The notes under the pieces were generated by a model. It did not search any database. It had not been told where the DNA came from and saw only the letters and a program-made list of their open reading frames with translations. Shown here one piece after another: positions 35,515 to 48,164 of a DNA stretch of 64,000 nt (positions within the stretch are counted from its first letter, which is position 1; each line of letters opens with the position of its first letter). The translations under genes and the position numbers were made by a program. Origin of the DNA: Hevea brasiliensis (Eukaryota > Streptophyta > Magnoliopsida > Malpighiales > Euphorbiaceae); the NCBI RefSeq assembly GCF_030052815.1, contig NW_026614815.1:1-64000 (forward strand), given 5' to 3'.

Positions 35515-36430
35515 GAATACAATGCCATGGTGAAAACCAACTCAAGTTTAAAATATATTTGGCACTTAAGGTTATGTCATGTTGCAGAAGATAGGATTGC
35601 AAAATTGGAGAAAATGGGGATTCTATCCTCATTGGGCTATGAGCCTACTCCAACTTGTAAATCTTGCCTTCAGGGTAAAATGACTAGATCACCCTTTGTT
35701 GGACAAGGGCTAAGAGCTGAAAATATTTTGGAGCTAATACATAGTGATGTATGTGGTCCATTTAAAGAAATGGCTAGAGGGGCTTTTCATTATTTTATGA
35801 CCTTTACTGATGATAAATCAAGATTTGGGTATTTGTATTTGATGAAATACAAACATGAATCTTTTGAAAAGTTCAAAGAATTTAAATCTGAAGTAGAAAA
35901 TCAAACAGGAAAGAATATTAAAGCTCTTCGATCAGATCGTGGAGGTGAATATTTGAGTACTGAATTTGATGAATACTTGAGAAAGCATGGCATTATTTCT
36001 CAGCTGACTCCTCCAGAAATGCCACAGCTAAATGGTGTATCTGTTAGGAGACATGGTCCGCTATTGGTTATGGTACGTAGTTTGATGAGCTATACTGATA
36101 TGCCAATCTTCTTTTGGGATTTGCATTAGAATCACTTTGTATATTCCGAATAGGATTCCATCAAAATCGCTTTCTTCCACACCTTATGAGATATGGCATG
36201 GAAGAAAACCAAGTCTTAAGCATGTTAAGATTTGGGGTTGTCCAGCTTATATCAAAAAGCTGAACACTGATAAATTGGAGACTAGATCAGAAAAAGGTCG
36301 ATTTGTTGGATATCAAAAAGATAGTTTTGGATATTATTTTATTTGCCTACTTCACAAAAAGTTGTGATAAGTAGAGATGCCACAGTTCTTGAACAACAGT
36401 TTGTTCAAGAAGGAGGCAAAGGAAGGCAAA
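35515..36430 (+). pseudogene. Copia B integrase, catalytic Glu lost
   Basis: Open from 35527 to 36129. The HHCC zinc site is intact (WHLRLCH, CKSC). The first two catalytic Asp are present (HSDVCGP, RSDRGGEY). The third position reads NGVSVRRH, where copies A, C and D have NGVSE, so the catalytic Glu is replaced by Val. A frameshift near 36120 leads into 36137-36367, the C-terminal part (KHVKIWGCPAYIKKLNTDKL). It is presumably inactive. Confidence 0.85.
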
Positions 36431-37990
36431 TAGAGTTAGAATTGGAGAATTCTGACCAATGCATCGATGGATATAGATCCATCTAGTCAACCAATACCCG
36501 TTGATGAAACATCTACAAATGTTCCTCGTAGAACAACCGGTATCTCACCCACCAAATGAGATATGGTTTTCTTCATGAAGAAGAACAAGAGTTGCCTACT
36601 CATGAAGAAGTAGATCATGGAGATGATCCACTTACCTATGAAGAAGCTATATCAGATATAAACTCTTCAAAATGGATTGATGCTATGAAATTCGAGATTG
36701 ATTCCATGTATAAGAATCAAGTTTGGGATCTTGTTGATCCACCTGAAGGTGTTGTACCTATAGGGAACAAATGGGTTTTCAAGAAGAAAATTGGTTCTGA
36801 TGGAAAGGTAGAGACCTATAAGGCAAGGCTAGTAGCGAAAGGGTTTCACCAAAGGCAAGGAATCGATTATGAGGAGACTTTCTCACCTGTTGCCATGCTT
36901 AAATCAATTAGGATTTTATTAGCAATAGCTGCATACTATGATTATGAGATTTGGCAGATGGATGTCAAAACAGCTTTTCTCAATGGATACATTGAAGAAA
37001 ACATTTTCATGGAACAACCTAGGGGATTTGAATCCCAAGATGGTTCCAAGGTATGCAAGCTAAAGCGATCCATTTATGGGTTGAAACAAGCTTCGAGGAG
37101 TTGGAACATCCGTTTTGATGAAGCCATTAAATCCTTTGGTTTTATCAAAAATGAGAATGAGCCATGTGTATATAAGAAGGTTAGTGACAGTGCTATCACT
37201 TTCCTTGTCTTATATGTGGATGACATACTGTTGATGGGTAATGACACAGGTATGTTGATGACTATAAAGGTATGGTTGTCAAATACATTCTCCATGAAAG
37301 ACTTAGGGGAGGCAACCTATATTCTTGGGATTCGCATCTATAGAGATAGAGCGAAAAGAATAATTGGTTTATCCCAAAGTCTATACTTGGAAAAGGTGTT
37401 AAAGAGGTTTAACATGCTTGATTCCAAGAGAGGATTGTTACCAGTGAGACATGGTATCCATCTTTCTAAAGAGATGTCTCCAAAGACACCAAGAAAGAGA
37501 TAAGATGGCTGTGATTCCATATGCTTGGCCATTGGAAGTATAATGTATGCAATGTTGTGTACTAGGCCTGATATCGCATATGTCGTTAGTTTGACTAGCG
37601 GTATCAATCCAATCCAGTTTGGAACATCGATAGTCCAAGAATATCCTTAAGTACTTGAGAAGAACTAAGGATTTATTCTTGATTTATGGAGGTGGAGACT
37701 TGCAATTGGATGGTTATACTGATTCTGATTTCCAATCAGATATTGATGATAGAAAGTCTACCTCTGGATATGTGTTCATTTGTAATGGAGGTGCAGTAAG
37801 TTGGAAGAGTTCCAAACAGAGCACGATTGCAGATTCCACTACAGAGGTCGAGTATATTGTCGCATCGATGTCGCAAAGAAAGTCGCTTGGATAAAGAAGT
37901 TCGTGATGAACTTACAGAGTTCCTTCCATTGAGTCGCCAGCCCACTACATCGTGACAACAATGGAGCAAATCATACAAAGCTAAGGAACC
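36431..37990 (+). pseudogene. Copia B reverse transcriptase-RNase H
   Basis: RT is open for 315 codons (36556-37503). It contains WVFKKKIGSDGKVETYKARL, MDVKTAFLNG with a catalytic Asp, KRSIYGLKQASRSWN and YVDD near 37215. The frame breaks at 37490 where CACCTGAAG in other copies is CACCAAG here, a 2-base loss at a CTG. RNase H resumes at 37655 (YTDSDFQSDIDDRKSTSGY, then TTEVEY). It is one of the two least damaged RTs in the window, with copy C. Confidence 0.87.
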
Positions 37991-38200
37991 AAGGTCTCAC
38001 CAAAATCCAAACACATAGAAAGGCACTACCACATTATCGTGAGATATAGTTGGGCAAGGCGATATAGCCATGCAGAAAAATAACATCACCAAAAATCCAA
38101 ATGATCCATTCACTAAGCCTATGTCACACTCGCTAGACCGACATCTTGAGAAAATAGGTCTAAGATATTGTAATGAATGGCTCTAGTGCTAGTGGGAGAT

Positions 38201-39887
38201 TATTAGTAGTATGTCCTAGAGCATATCATTTAGTATGTATCTTGTAAATATTTTTATTAATAAAAGGCATTTCCACTTTTCCATTTACATAATATATTTA
38301 TGTGTAATAGAAAAGGTCCATTGATATTTTGTTAGAAATATTATTCTTAAGTTGTTAAGAATATGAGTGACAATATTTCTAGCACAAAGTATCATAAATA
38401 GGTTCACAATCGAGGATACTTCATAATAAGGACATGACTTATCCGTAAAGATTGTATTCATGTTTGTTCCCAAGTTATTTATATGAGATATAAATAAGAT
38501 GGAATGGTGAGTCTCATGCCATATAACAAACATGATAGGCACTTATAAATGATAAGTAGGTCAACCGGTGACACTTATTACAAGCACATGGAGTTTACTC
38601 TTGTCAATGTTTTGTCATAAATCATATCGATGCATATAATCTTTAGACATGAGATAGCACAGTTATCTTGTATATAGGTAGTTTGAGTTTGATACTGCTT
38701 TCATACTTGTACTGTGTATGGGTATATGGGCATGTGTTGGCTCCTACTAGTTATATATGGAGGTAGGTGTTGATCAAGATGGAATCTGTTCCTCTAAGTA
38801 AATAGAGATAAAATCCTATGTTCATTTAATTGTTCTTGATGTTTCAAGTTCCTGGCCAGGACAGATAGATTTATTCATAAAAGAGTTTCTGATGAGAAAA
38901 TCTTTTTAATCAAGAACTGGAATTAAAAGAGAACATAATATTCATAGCAAATGGAGTTTAACATAAACCATGACTCTAGCTTGAGTTGGGATTTTGTAAC
39001 AGAGAGATTCTAGTGCATAGTAACATATGATTATAGGTTCATTTAAGGTAAACCTTATTACTAATTGGGTGGCCATGGCATGCTATGCTAGGTATTAACC
39101 ATGGTCTATGAGGTTCATAAAATGATTTAGAGAAATCATTTATGGTAAGAAAGAGTTCTGATGATATTAAGAGTTGATATCATGTCTCATTGCCAATTAG
39201 TGATGAGCCTAGTAAGTCACACACATACACAAGTTATTACCTATTTAAATATGATTTAATTAATTAATTAAAGAGTTTAATTGATTAATTAAATAGGTTT
39301 GGTTTGCAATTAGATTGCAAAGTCCCTAGCATGACTTGAAACCAAATCTAGATTATTGGATGTATAATATAAGTTAAATTTATATTTAAAGTGTTTAAAT
39401 ATGAATTTAATTAATGAGAAATTAATTAATAGAGATTAATTAAATAATTTATATTTGATATAAATTAATTAGAAGAAGAAAATAATCATTTTGGGTTAAG
39501 AACTCAAAATTATGACACAGGGGCATTTTGGTCATTTCACAGTGTGACACATGGCACCATGAGATGGTGACACATGGGATTATACATAAACTTGCCAAAT
39601 TTTTTTTTTTAATCATGTAAAATGATTAAAATCATGATTAAATATAGGTTTGACACTTGGCACAATGTGATTGGGTCACTTAAACCTAGAGCTAATCAAA
39701 GGGTGACATGTGGCAAGGGTTTAATGTGTTAACCTAGCTATATAAGTGTTGTTATGAGAAAAATAAAATACAACCAGCAGCCACACTCCTTTATCACGCC
39801 ACTTTGAGGGTTTTCATCTCTTCTTCTTCATCTCTTATCAATTCAAAGAGATTAGCCATCAATCTCTCGAATTAAGAACACTAGAAA
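38201..39887 (+). repeat. Copia B 3' LTR, truncated
   Basis: The first 1.69 kb of a plus-strand LTR starting TATTAGTAG (TG mutated to TA), preceded by the polypurine tract GTGGGAGAT. It carries the canonical TATA box CTATATAAG near 39737. It ends at CACTAGAAA, the 5' arm of hairpin 2, and joins inverted LTR sequence of copy C. Confidence 0.88.
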
Positions 39888-40299
39888 AACATTGACAAGA
39901 GTAAACTCCATATGCTTGTCATAAGTGTCACTGGTTCGGCCTACTTATCATTTACAAGTGCCTATCATATTTGTTATATGGCATGAGACTCACCATTCCA
40001 TCTTATTTATATCTCATATAAATAACTTGGGAACAAACATGAATACAATCTTTCTGGATAAGTCATGTCCTTATTATGAAGTATCCTCGATTGTGAACCT
40101 ATTTATGATACTTTGTGCTAGAAACATTGTCACTCATATTCTTAACAACTTAAGAATAATATTTCTAACAAAATATCAATGGACCTTTTCTATTACACAT
40201 AAATATATTATGTAAACAGAAAAGTGGAAATGCCTTTTATTAATAAAAATATATACAAGATACATACTAAATGATATGCTCAAGGGCATAATACTAACA
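39886..40299 (-). repeat. Copia C 3' LTR, first 414 bp
   Basis: Starts TGTTAG reading down from 40299, next to the polypurine tract (TAGTGGGAGAT, 40310-40300). It is cut at 39886 by the tail-to-tail junction with copy B. Confidence 0.85.
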
Positions 40300-40519
40300 A
40301 TCTCCCACTAGCACTAGAGCCATTCATTACAATACCTTAGACCCATCTTCTCAAGATGTCGGTCTAACTGAGCTTGTGACAAAAGCTTAGTGAATGGATC
40401 AGCTGGATTTTCAGCTGATGCTATTTTCTGCATGGCTACATCACCTCGCCCAACTATTTCTCTGATAATGTGGTAGCGCCTTTCTATGTGTTTGGATTTT
40501 GGTGAGACCTTAGTTCCTT

Positions 40520-42100
40520 AGCCTGTATGACTGCTCCATTGTTGTCACAGTATAGTGGAACTGCTGACTCAATGGAAGGAACTACTGTAAGTTCTGTCAT
40601 GAACTTCTTTATCCAAACATCTTCCTTTGCAGCATCTCGATGCAAAGAATATACTCACCTCAGTAGTGGAATCTGCAATGTGCTCTATTTGGAACTCTTC
40701 CAACCGATCGCACTCTATTACAAATGAACACATATCCAGAGGTAGACTTTCTATCATCGATATCCGATTGGAAATCGAATCGATAACCATCCAATTGCAA
40801 GTCTCCATCTCCATAAATCAAGAATAAATCCTTAGTTCTTCTCAAGTACTTAAGGATATTCTGACATACTATCCAAATGTTCCAAACCTGGATTGGATTG
40901 ATACCGCTAGCCAAACTAACAAAGATATGCGATATCCGCCTAGTACACAACATTAAACTTCCAATAGCTGAAGCATATGGAATCCTGGCCATCTTATCTC
41001 TTTCTTCAGGTGTCTTTTGGAGACATCTCTTTAGAAAGATGGATACCATGTCTCACTGGTAACAATCCTCTCTTGGAATCAATCATGTTAAACCTCTTTA
41101 ACACCTTTTCCAAGTATAGACTTTGGGATAAACTAATTATTCTTTCGCCTATCTCTATAGATGCGAATCCCAAGAATATAGGTTGCCTCCCCTAAGTCTT
41201 TCATGGAGAATGTATTTGACAACCATACCTTTATAGTCGTCAATATACCTGTGTCATTACCCATCAACAGTATGTCATCCACATATAAGACAAGGAAAGT
41301 GATAGCACTGTCACTAACCTTCTTATATACACATGGCTCATCCTCATTTTTGATAAAACCAAAGGATTTAATGGCTTCATCAAAACGAATGTTCCAACTC
41401 CTCGAAGCTTGTTTCAACCCATAAATAGATCGCTTTAGCTTGCATACCTTGGAACCATCTTGGGATTCAAATCCCTTAGGTTGTTCCATGAAAATGTTTT
41501 CTTCAATGTATCCATTGAGAAAAGCTGTTTTGACATCCATCTGCCAAATCTCATAATCATAGTATGCAGCTATTGCTAATAAAATCCTAATTGATTTAAG
41601 CATGGCAACAGGCGAGAAAGTCTCCTCATAGTCGATTCCTTGCCTTTGGCGAAACCCTTTCGCTACTAGCCTTGCCTTATAGGTCTCTACCTTTCCATCA
41701 GAACCAATTTTCTTCTTGAAAACCCATTTGTTCCCTATAGGTACAATACCTTCAGGTGGGTCAACAAGATCCCAAACTTGATTCTTATACATGGAATCAA
41801 TCTCGGATTTCATAGCATCAATCCATTTTGAAGAGTCTATATCTGATATAGCTTCTTCATAGGTAAGTGGATCATCTCCATGATCTACTTCTTCATGAGT
41901 AGACAACTCTTGTTCTTCTTCATGAAGAAAACCATATCTCACTGGTGGGTGAGATACCCTGGTTGTTCTATGAGGAATAGCTGTAGATGTTTCATCAATG
42001 GGTATTGGTTGACTAGATGGATCTATATCCATCTGATCTGTTGGTTGGTCAGAATTCTCCAATTCTAACTCTATTTGCCTTCCTTTGCCTCCTTCTTGAA
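40520..42100 (-). pseudogene. Copia C reverse transcriptase-RNase H
   Basis: Part of a 342-codon open frame (42161-41133) that holds the end of integrase, the linker (RYGFLHEEEQ) and RT through MDVKTAFLNG, YVDDILLMG and ILGIRIYRD. Frame breaks near 41150 and again near 41050 separate it from RT thumb/RNase H remains (41049-40569; NILKYLRRTKD, RKSTSGYVF). RNase H shows clustered small losses (for example YRFDFQSD in place of YTDSDFQSD). The RT core could be functional if expressed in frame; RNase H is unlikely to be. Confidence 0.85.
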
Positions 42101-42990
42101 CAAACTGTTGTTCAAGAAATGTGGCATCTCTACTTATCACAACCTTTTGTGAAGTAGGCAAATAAAATAATATCCAAAACTATCTTTTGGATATCCAACA
42201 AATCGACCTTTTTCTGATCTGGTCTCCAATTTATCAGTGTTCAGCTTTTTGATATAAGCTGGACAACCCCAAATCTTAACATGCTTAAGACTTGGTTTTC
42301 TTCCATGCCATATCTCATAAGGTGTGGAAGAAACTGATTTTGATGGAATCCTATTCAGAATATACAAAGCTGATTCTAATGCAAATCCCCAAAAGAAGAT
42401 TGGCATATCAGTATAGCTCATCATACTACGGTCCATATCCAATAGGTACGATTTCTCCTTTCAGATACACCATTTAGCTGTGGCGTTCCTAGAGGAGTCA
42501 GCTGAGAAACAATGCCATGCTCTCTCAAGTATTCATCAAATTCAGTACTCAAATATTCACCTCCACGATCTGATCGAAGAGCTTTAATACTCTTTCCTGT
42601 TTGATTTTCTACTTCAGATTTAAATTCTTTGAACTTTTCAAAGGATTCATGTTTATATTTCATCAAATACAAATACCTAAATCTTGATTTATCATTAGTA
42701 AAGGTAATAAAATAATGAAAACCCCCTCTAGCCATTTCTTTAAATGGACCACATACATCACTATGTATTAGCTCCAAAATATTTTCAGCTCTTAGCCCTT
42801 GTCCAACAAAGGGTGATCTAGTCTTTTGCCTCAAGGCAAGATTCACAAGTTGGAGTAGGCTCAGAGCCCAATGAGGATAGAATCCCCATTTTCTCCTTTG
42901 CAATCCTATCTCTTCGCAAACATGATAACCTTAAGTGCCAAATATATATGGAACTTGAGTTGGTTTTCACCATGGCATTGCATTCTTTTA
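42101..42990 (-). pseudogene. Copia C integrase
   Basis: Minus-strand fragments: the HHCC region (42990-42850; the second Cys pair is disrupted by a frame change), then an open frame 42903-42421 with HSDVCGPF, RSDRGGEY and NGVSERRN, so the DDE triad is intact. A frameshift after NRT separates the C-terminal part (42442-42137: LNRIPSKS, KHVKIWGCPAYIKK). TDDKS is TNDKS here. Confidence 0.83.
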
Positions 42991-43009
42991 GATTGTATAC
43001 TCTGGCCAA

Positions 43010-43077
43010 AAAGAAACACTTCTTTACGGGCAATGGAAACACTCCTGCAATGAAACACTTTCCTTTCCTTGGCGAAA
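43010..43077 (-). repeat. 23-bp repeats replacing protease (copy C)
   Basis: GAAACAC-containing units (plus-strand view) start at 43013, 43036 and 43052; the last interval is shortened. Same position as in A, D and E. Confidence 0.7.
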
Positions 43078-43833
43078 CCACTTTTTCCTTTTTTGCCTTT
43101 TTCGACTTTGGACTTCCCTTCTGCTAGCTATTTTCTTGGAAGGACAATGAAGTCTTTTCTTATTGCCCTTTTCTTGTTGGACTTTCCACAGAAGAAGATG
43201 CAACCAAAGCTACCTCTTTTCCTTTATTGCTCGCATATTCTTTTGGGCAATAACCAGCATGTTGAGTAAAACTACTAAGGTGCATTCTGTTTAGTCATAT
43301 GGAAATTTGTCACAAAATTTCCAAAAGACTCGTGAAGGGATCAAGGATCAAATCCGTCAGTAGTTGGAAATCCATGTTGAAGTCAAGATGTTCCAACCGC
43401 TCAATCAGCCAATCATCTTGTGGACATGATCCCCAACATTCTCGTCCCTCGGACATCCTCATACGGAATAGCCGCTTAGATATCTCATACCTAGCATTCC
43501 TGTTGTGCTCACCATACAACTCTTGTAGGTGAAGGAGGATCTCACTGCACTGCATGTTCTCATGTTGCTTCAGAACTCATTACTCATGGAAGCAAGCATG
43601 TAACACTTAGCTCTCATATCATGCTCCTTCCACTTGTCCAAAGTTTCATGTTCCTCTTGTGTGGCCTCCGGAGGTAAGGGACCAGAACATTTGAATCTAG
43701 AACATATCCTATATGTTCAAGGTTCAGACAAGTTTCAAATTTCTTAGCCAATCGATGACATTAGGTCCCACAACCTATTGTGATCAAGTATGCTTGCAAG
43801 GATATTGGATGGTGGTGGTTATTTTGTGCTCAT
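43078..43833 (-). pseudogene. Copia C gag, broken
   Basis: Starts at the conserved ATG (43833-43831). The capsid region is recognisable (CSEILLHLQELYGEH, LEHLDFNMDFQLLTDL) but frameshifted near 43750 and 43570, and its Lys-rich tail and zinc-knuckle start are scrambled (43250-43080). It is the most decayed gag of the set apart from E. Confidence 0.75.
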
Positions 43834-45597
43834 TATTATCAAAAAATTAACTGCAGAATATAACCAGATTAATTAGTAAATGTATCATGTAATTAACTAA
43901 AATGATTATGGTTTTTTAATCAAATTGGTCCTCCCACTAACTTAGCGAATCCTACACTTCCAAAGTAGAAAATGGAAATCCTAGTTGGATGGATTTCTAG
44001 TGGGTGATTGAATTCTTATAATTCTATTGATCATCCTCAAGTACATCCATTATTGGAATTACAATAAACTATAAGTGAGCAACTCCTTGCCCATCACATC
44101 TCATGTGAGGTTCAACTTTACCTAGCCCCTAATGCTCAAAATCTCAGGTACATCCATTATTGACTTATCTTGCATTAGTTAAGTTGATCCCATTGAGCCA
44201 GTAATTATGCAAATAATTTTAATGTCCTCAGGTACATCCAATATTGGCCACTAAACCATTTACATATTTACAACATCTCATGCTTAACAATTATTCTTAA
44301 GAAAATCTCTTAAATTAATTGCATCTCATGCAACTATTTAAAATTTCTTAAAATAATTGCCCCAATGGAGGGCCTATGTTATAATTACTTTAATTATAGC
44401 ATTTCCAACTTAATCATTTGTTTGGAAGATTTTATGGTCATTCTTATTACTATTAAGGTCTCACTTTGCACATTATCCATTTAGCATGCATATATCATAT
44501 AATTGCATACATTCCCATACATCTCATGCATTCATGGATAAGCAGTAAATATGGTATGATCATGGACTTTCTAAGGGATTCAATTGAGCCACCAAGAATT
44601 GAATCAGGCATTCCTAGGTGCATTTCATTCATTCATTTTACAAGAGTTGCTGAAGGAGTACATAATCAACACTTGATCTTGAATTCCTCCCACCGTCCCA
44701 CCAATGCTCTTGACCTCCTTGAACTTCTTGCAATCCAATATTACATAGTAATCCTTGGCATACCAAGGCGAATTTACAAGAACTTAAATAAATGAAATTA
44801 CAACCCAAAAATTATTACAAACTTAATAATACATGCCCAAAATAAATTAAAATAAATTAATTAATTTACAATCCCAAAGAAACATAAAAGAAATAAATCC
44901 AATCACATTGGTCTTTTATAGTCCATGATCATCCATCATGCATATCACTATTTAACAATTAAATAAAACATACATACTTAAATTAAATTGAATATCTCAT
45001 ATTCAACTTAAAAATCTAGATTTGAATATGATTCAAATAAATTTAAAAATTCAGATTTGAATCTCATTCAAACAAATTTAAAAATTCAGATTTGAATCAC
45101 ATTCAAACAACTTCAAAAATTCAGATTTGAATCACATTCAAACATTTTTTAAAAAATCAGATTTGAATCACATTCAAACATTTTTTTAAAAAATCAGATC
45201 TGAATTTTATTCAATCAATTTTAAAAAATCAGATTTAAATATGATTCAAACAACTTTAAAAATTCAGATTTGAATCACATTCAAACAATTTTTAAAATTC
45301 AGATTTGAATCACATTCAAACATTTTTTAAAATTCTGATTTGAATCATAATTTAATTGTGTGATAAAAACTACTAATTAAACACTTTAATTAGTCAAAGA
45401 ATAGGCCTTAGATCATACAACAATTGCAGAATTAAAAGCCAAACCTTAAACCACCCATGGAAGCCAAACCATGCGCACCATTGATGGTGTTTTTTCAAGT
45501 ATGCCGCCAACTTGCTTTGCAACCAGCAATGAACTTTTGATCTCATGATCAAACACACAATTAAATCATATAAACATCAATCTAAATGGCAAATATA
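43834..45597 (-). other. Copia C leader
   Basis: Inverted equivalent of 5708-7477, including the three GTACATCC-type motifs near 44035, 44144 and 44228 and the minisatellite at 45007-45346. No coding sequence. Confidence 0.75.
45007..45346 (-). repeat. 35-bp minisatellite, copy C leader
   Basis: Inverted array of about ten units (TCAGATTTGAATC on the plus strand), matching those in the A and D leaders. Confidence 0.85.
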
Positions 45598-45612
45598 GTG
45601 GCTCTGATACCA
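45598..45612 (-). other. Copia C primer binding site
   Basis: TGGTATCAGAGCCAC on the minus strand, 2 bp from the LTR terminus at 45615. Confidence 0.9.
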
Positions 45613-45614
45613 GT

Positions 45615-47711
45615 TGAAGCAACAGAAGCGTGAAAAACACAAGTTTATACCATTGAATTCAAAAATTTTCACATAGGGTCACATGCATCATGCAAGATTT
45701 ATTTTTTATCTATTTGATTTCAATGATAAACAACATATTAAAACTCTTTTAATATGTTTTTGGATCTGTATTTGCCATTTAAGATTTTAAAATTAATCAG
45801 ATTAATTTTAGAACCCTAGATTAAATCAAGAACGATTACACTAACCTCTTGATGCACTGCAACGTGTCTGCGCCTTTGAGACTCGTCTTCAGGACACCAG
45901 ATGTTGTCCCTCTAGCTTTTCCACGCCAAGAACACCTATGGCAGCCCTTGAATAGCTTCTAAAGCTTTTTCTATTAATTAGAAAATCAAGTTCTACCTTT
46001 TAAGAGATTAAAGATTTAAAAATGACACTAGAAACAATTTCTATTTTTATTAATTCAAGAGATTGATGGCTAATCTCTTTGAATTGATAAGAGATGAAGA
46101 AGAAGAGATGAAAACCCTCAAAATGGCGTGACAAAGGAGTGTGGCTGATGGTTGTATTTTATTTTCTCATAACAACACTTAAATAGCTAGGTTAACACAT
46201 TAAACCCTTGCCACATGTCACCCTTTGATTAGCTCTAGGTTTAAGTGACCCAATCACATTGTGCCAAGTGTCAAACCTATATTTAATCTTGATTTTAATC
46301 ATCTTACGTGATTAAAAAAACATTTGGCAAGCTTATGAGTTATGCCATGTGTCACCATCTCATGGTGCCACGTGTCACACTGCAAAATGACCAAAATGCC
46401 CCTGTGTCTTAATTTTGAGTTCTTAACCCAAAATAATTATTTTCTTCTTCTAATTAATTTATATCAAATATAAATTAATTAATTAATCTCTATTAATTAA
46501 TTTCTCATTAATTAAATTCATATTTAAACACTTTAGATATAAATTTAACTTATATTATACATCCAATAATCTAGATTTGGTTTCAAGTCATGCTAGGGAC
46601 TTTGCAATCTAATTGCAAACCAAACCTATTTAATTAATCAATTTAAACTCTTTAATTAATTAATTAAATCATATTTAATTAGGTGATAACTTGTGTATGT
46701 GTGTGACTTACTAGGCTCATCACTAATTGGCAATGAGACATGATATCAACTCTTAATATCATCGTAACTCTTTCTTACCATAAATGATTTCTCTAAATCA
46801 TTTTATGAACCTCATAGACCATGGTTAACACCTAGCATAGCATGCCATGGCCACCCAATTAGTAATAAGGTTTACCTTAAATGAACCTATAATCATATGT
46901 TACCATGCACTAGAATCTCTCTGTTGCAAAATCCCAACTCAAGTCGAGTCATGGTTTATGTCAAACTCCATTTGCTATGAATATTATGTTCTCTTTTAAT
47001 TCCAGTTCTTGATTAAAAGATTTTCTCATCGAAACTCTTTTCAATAAATCTATCTGTCTGCCAGAACTTGAAACATCAAGAATAATTAAATGAACATAGG
47101 ATTTTATCTCTATTTACTTAGAGGAACAGATTCCATCTTGATCAACACCTACCTCCATATATAACTAGTAGGAGCCAACACATGCCCATATACCCATACA
47201 GTACAAGTATGAAAGCGATCAAATTCAAACTACCTATATACAAGATAACTGTGCTATCTCAGGTCTAAAGATTATATGCACTGATATGATTTATGACAAA
47301 ACATTAACAAGAATAAACTCCATGTGCTTGTCATAAGTGTCACTGGTTCGGCCTACTTATCATTTATAAGTGCCTATCATGTTTGTTATATGGCATGAGA
47401 CTCACCATTCCATCTTATTTATATCTCATATAAATAACTTGAGAACAAACATGAATACAATCTTTCTGGATAAGTCATGTCCTTATTATGAAGTATCTTC
47501 GATTGTGAACCTATTTATGATACTTCGTGCTAGAAATATTGTCACTCATATTCTTAACAACTTAAGAATAATATTTCTAACAAAATATCAATGGACCTTT
47601 TCTATTACACATAAATATATTATGTAAACGGAAAAGTGGAAATGCCTTTTATTAATAAAAATATGTACAAGATACATAATAAATGATATGCTCTAGGGCA
47701 TACTACTAACA
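45615..47711 (-). repeat. Copia LTR shared by C (as 5' LTR) and the fragment at 47712-48164 (as 3' LTR)
   Basis: A complete 2.1-kb minus-strand LTR. A primer site lies at its low-coordinate end and a polypurine tract with RNase H at its high-coordinate end, so it is used from both sides. Promoter motifs and the TATA box are inverted near 46180-46390. Confidence 0.88.
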
Positions 47712-48164
47712 ATCTCCCACTAGCACTAGAGCCATTCATTACAATACCTTAGACCCATCTTCTCAAGATGTTAGTCTAACTGAGCTTGTGACAAAGGCTT
47801 AGTGAATGGATCAGCTGAATTTTTCAGCTGATGTTATTTTTCTGCATGACTATATCGCCTTGCCCAACTATATCTCTGATAATGTGATAGTGCCTTTCTA
47901 TGTGTTTGGATTTTGGGTGAGACCTTAGTTCCTTAGCTCAGTATATCGCTCCATTGTAGTCACGGTAGTGGAACTATTGACTCAATGGAAGGAACTCGTA
48001 AGTTCATCACGAACTTCTTTATCCAAACAGCTTCCTTTGCGACATCGATGCAAAGAATATACTCAGCTTCTGTAGTGGAATCTACAGTCATGCTCTGTTT
48101 GGAACTCTTCCAACTGACTGCACCTCCATTACAAATGAACACATATCCAGAGGTAGACTTTCTA
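47712..48164 (-). pseudogene. Copia RNase H 3' fragment (element X)
   Basis: Minus-strand RNase H from RKSTSGYVF through WKSSKQS, a TTEAEY segment with the catalytic Glu region, to the end of pol and the polypurine tract beside the LTR at 47711. The frame is open for much of it (48229-47960 includes read-through into flanking gag antisense). It is the 3' end of an element whose interior is replaced, at a TTCTA microhomology (48160-48164), by oppositely oriented gag of copy D. Confidence 0.82.

Larger units (their letters stand above)
34974..39887 (+). mobile_element. Copia B: gag-less copy that keeps protease
   Basis: Plus-strand copy of the same family as A, truncated at both ends. It contains the last 149 bp of a 5' LTR, the first bases of the primer site, then jumps directly to protease, integrase, RT, RNase H, polypurine tract and the first 1.69 kb of the 3' LTR. 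The leader and all of gag are missing. Its left edge abuts LTR K; its right edge is a tail-to-tail junction with copy C. Confidence 0.87.
39886..47711 (-). mobile_element. Copia C: minus-strand copy with truncated 3' LTR
   Basis: Minus-strand element: 5' LTR (47711-45615), primer site, leader, gag, 23-bp repeats, integrase, RT, RNase H, polypurine tract, and only the first 0.41 kb of the 3' LTR. Protease is absent as in A. The 5' LTR also serves as the 3' LTR of another internal fragment to its right, so C belongs to a tandem arrangement. Confidence 0.87.

Noticed and set aside
40527..41062. Plus-strand ORFs opposite Copia C RT (also 41203-41424, 60611-60847)
   Set aside because: Antisense shadows of RT/RNase H; the sense strand encodes recognisable domains.
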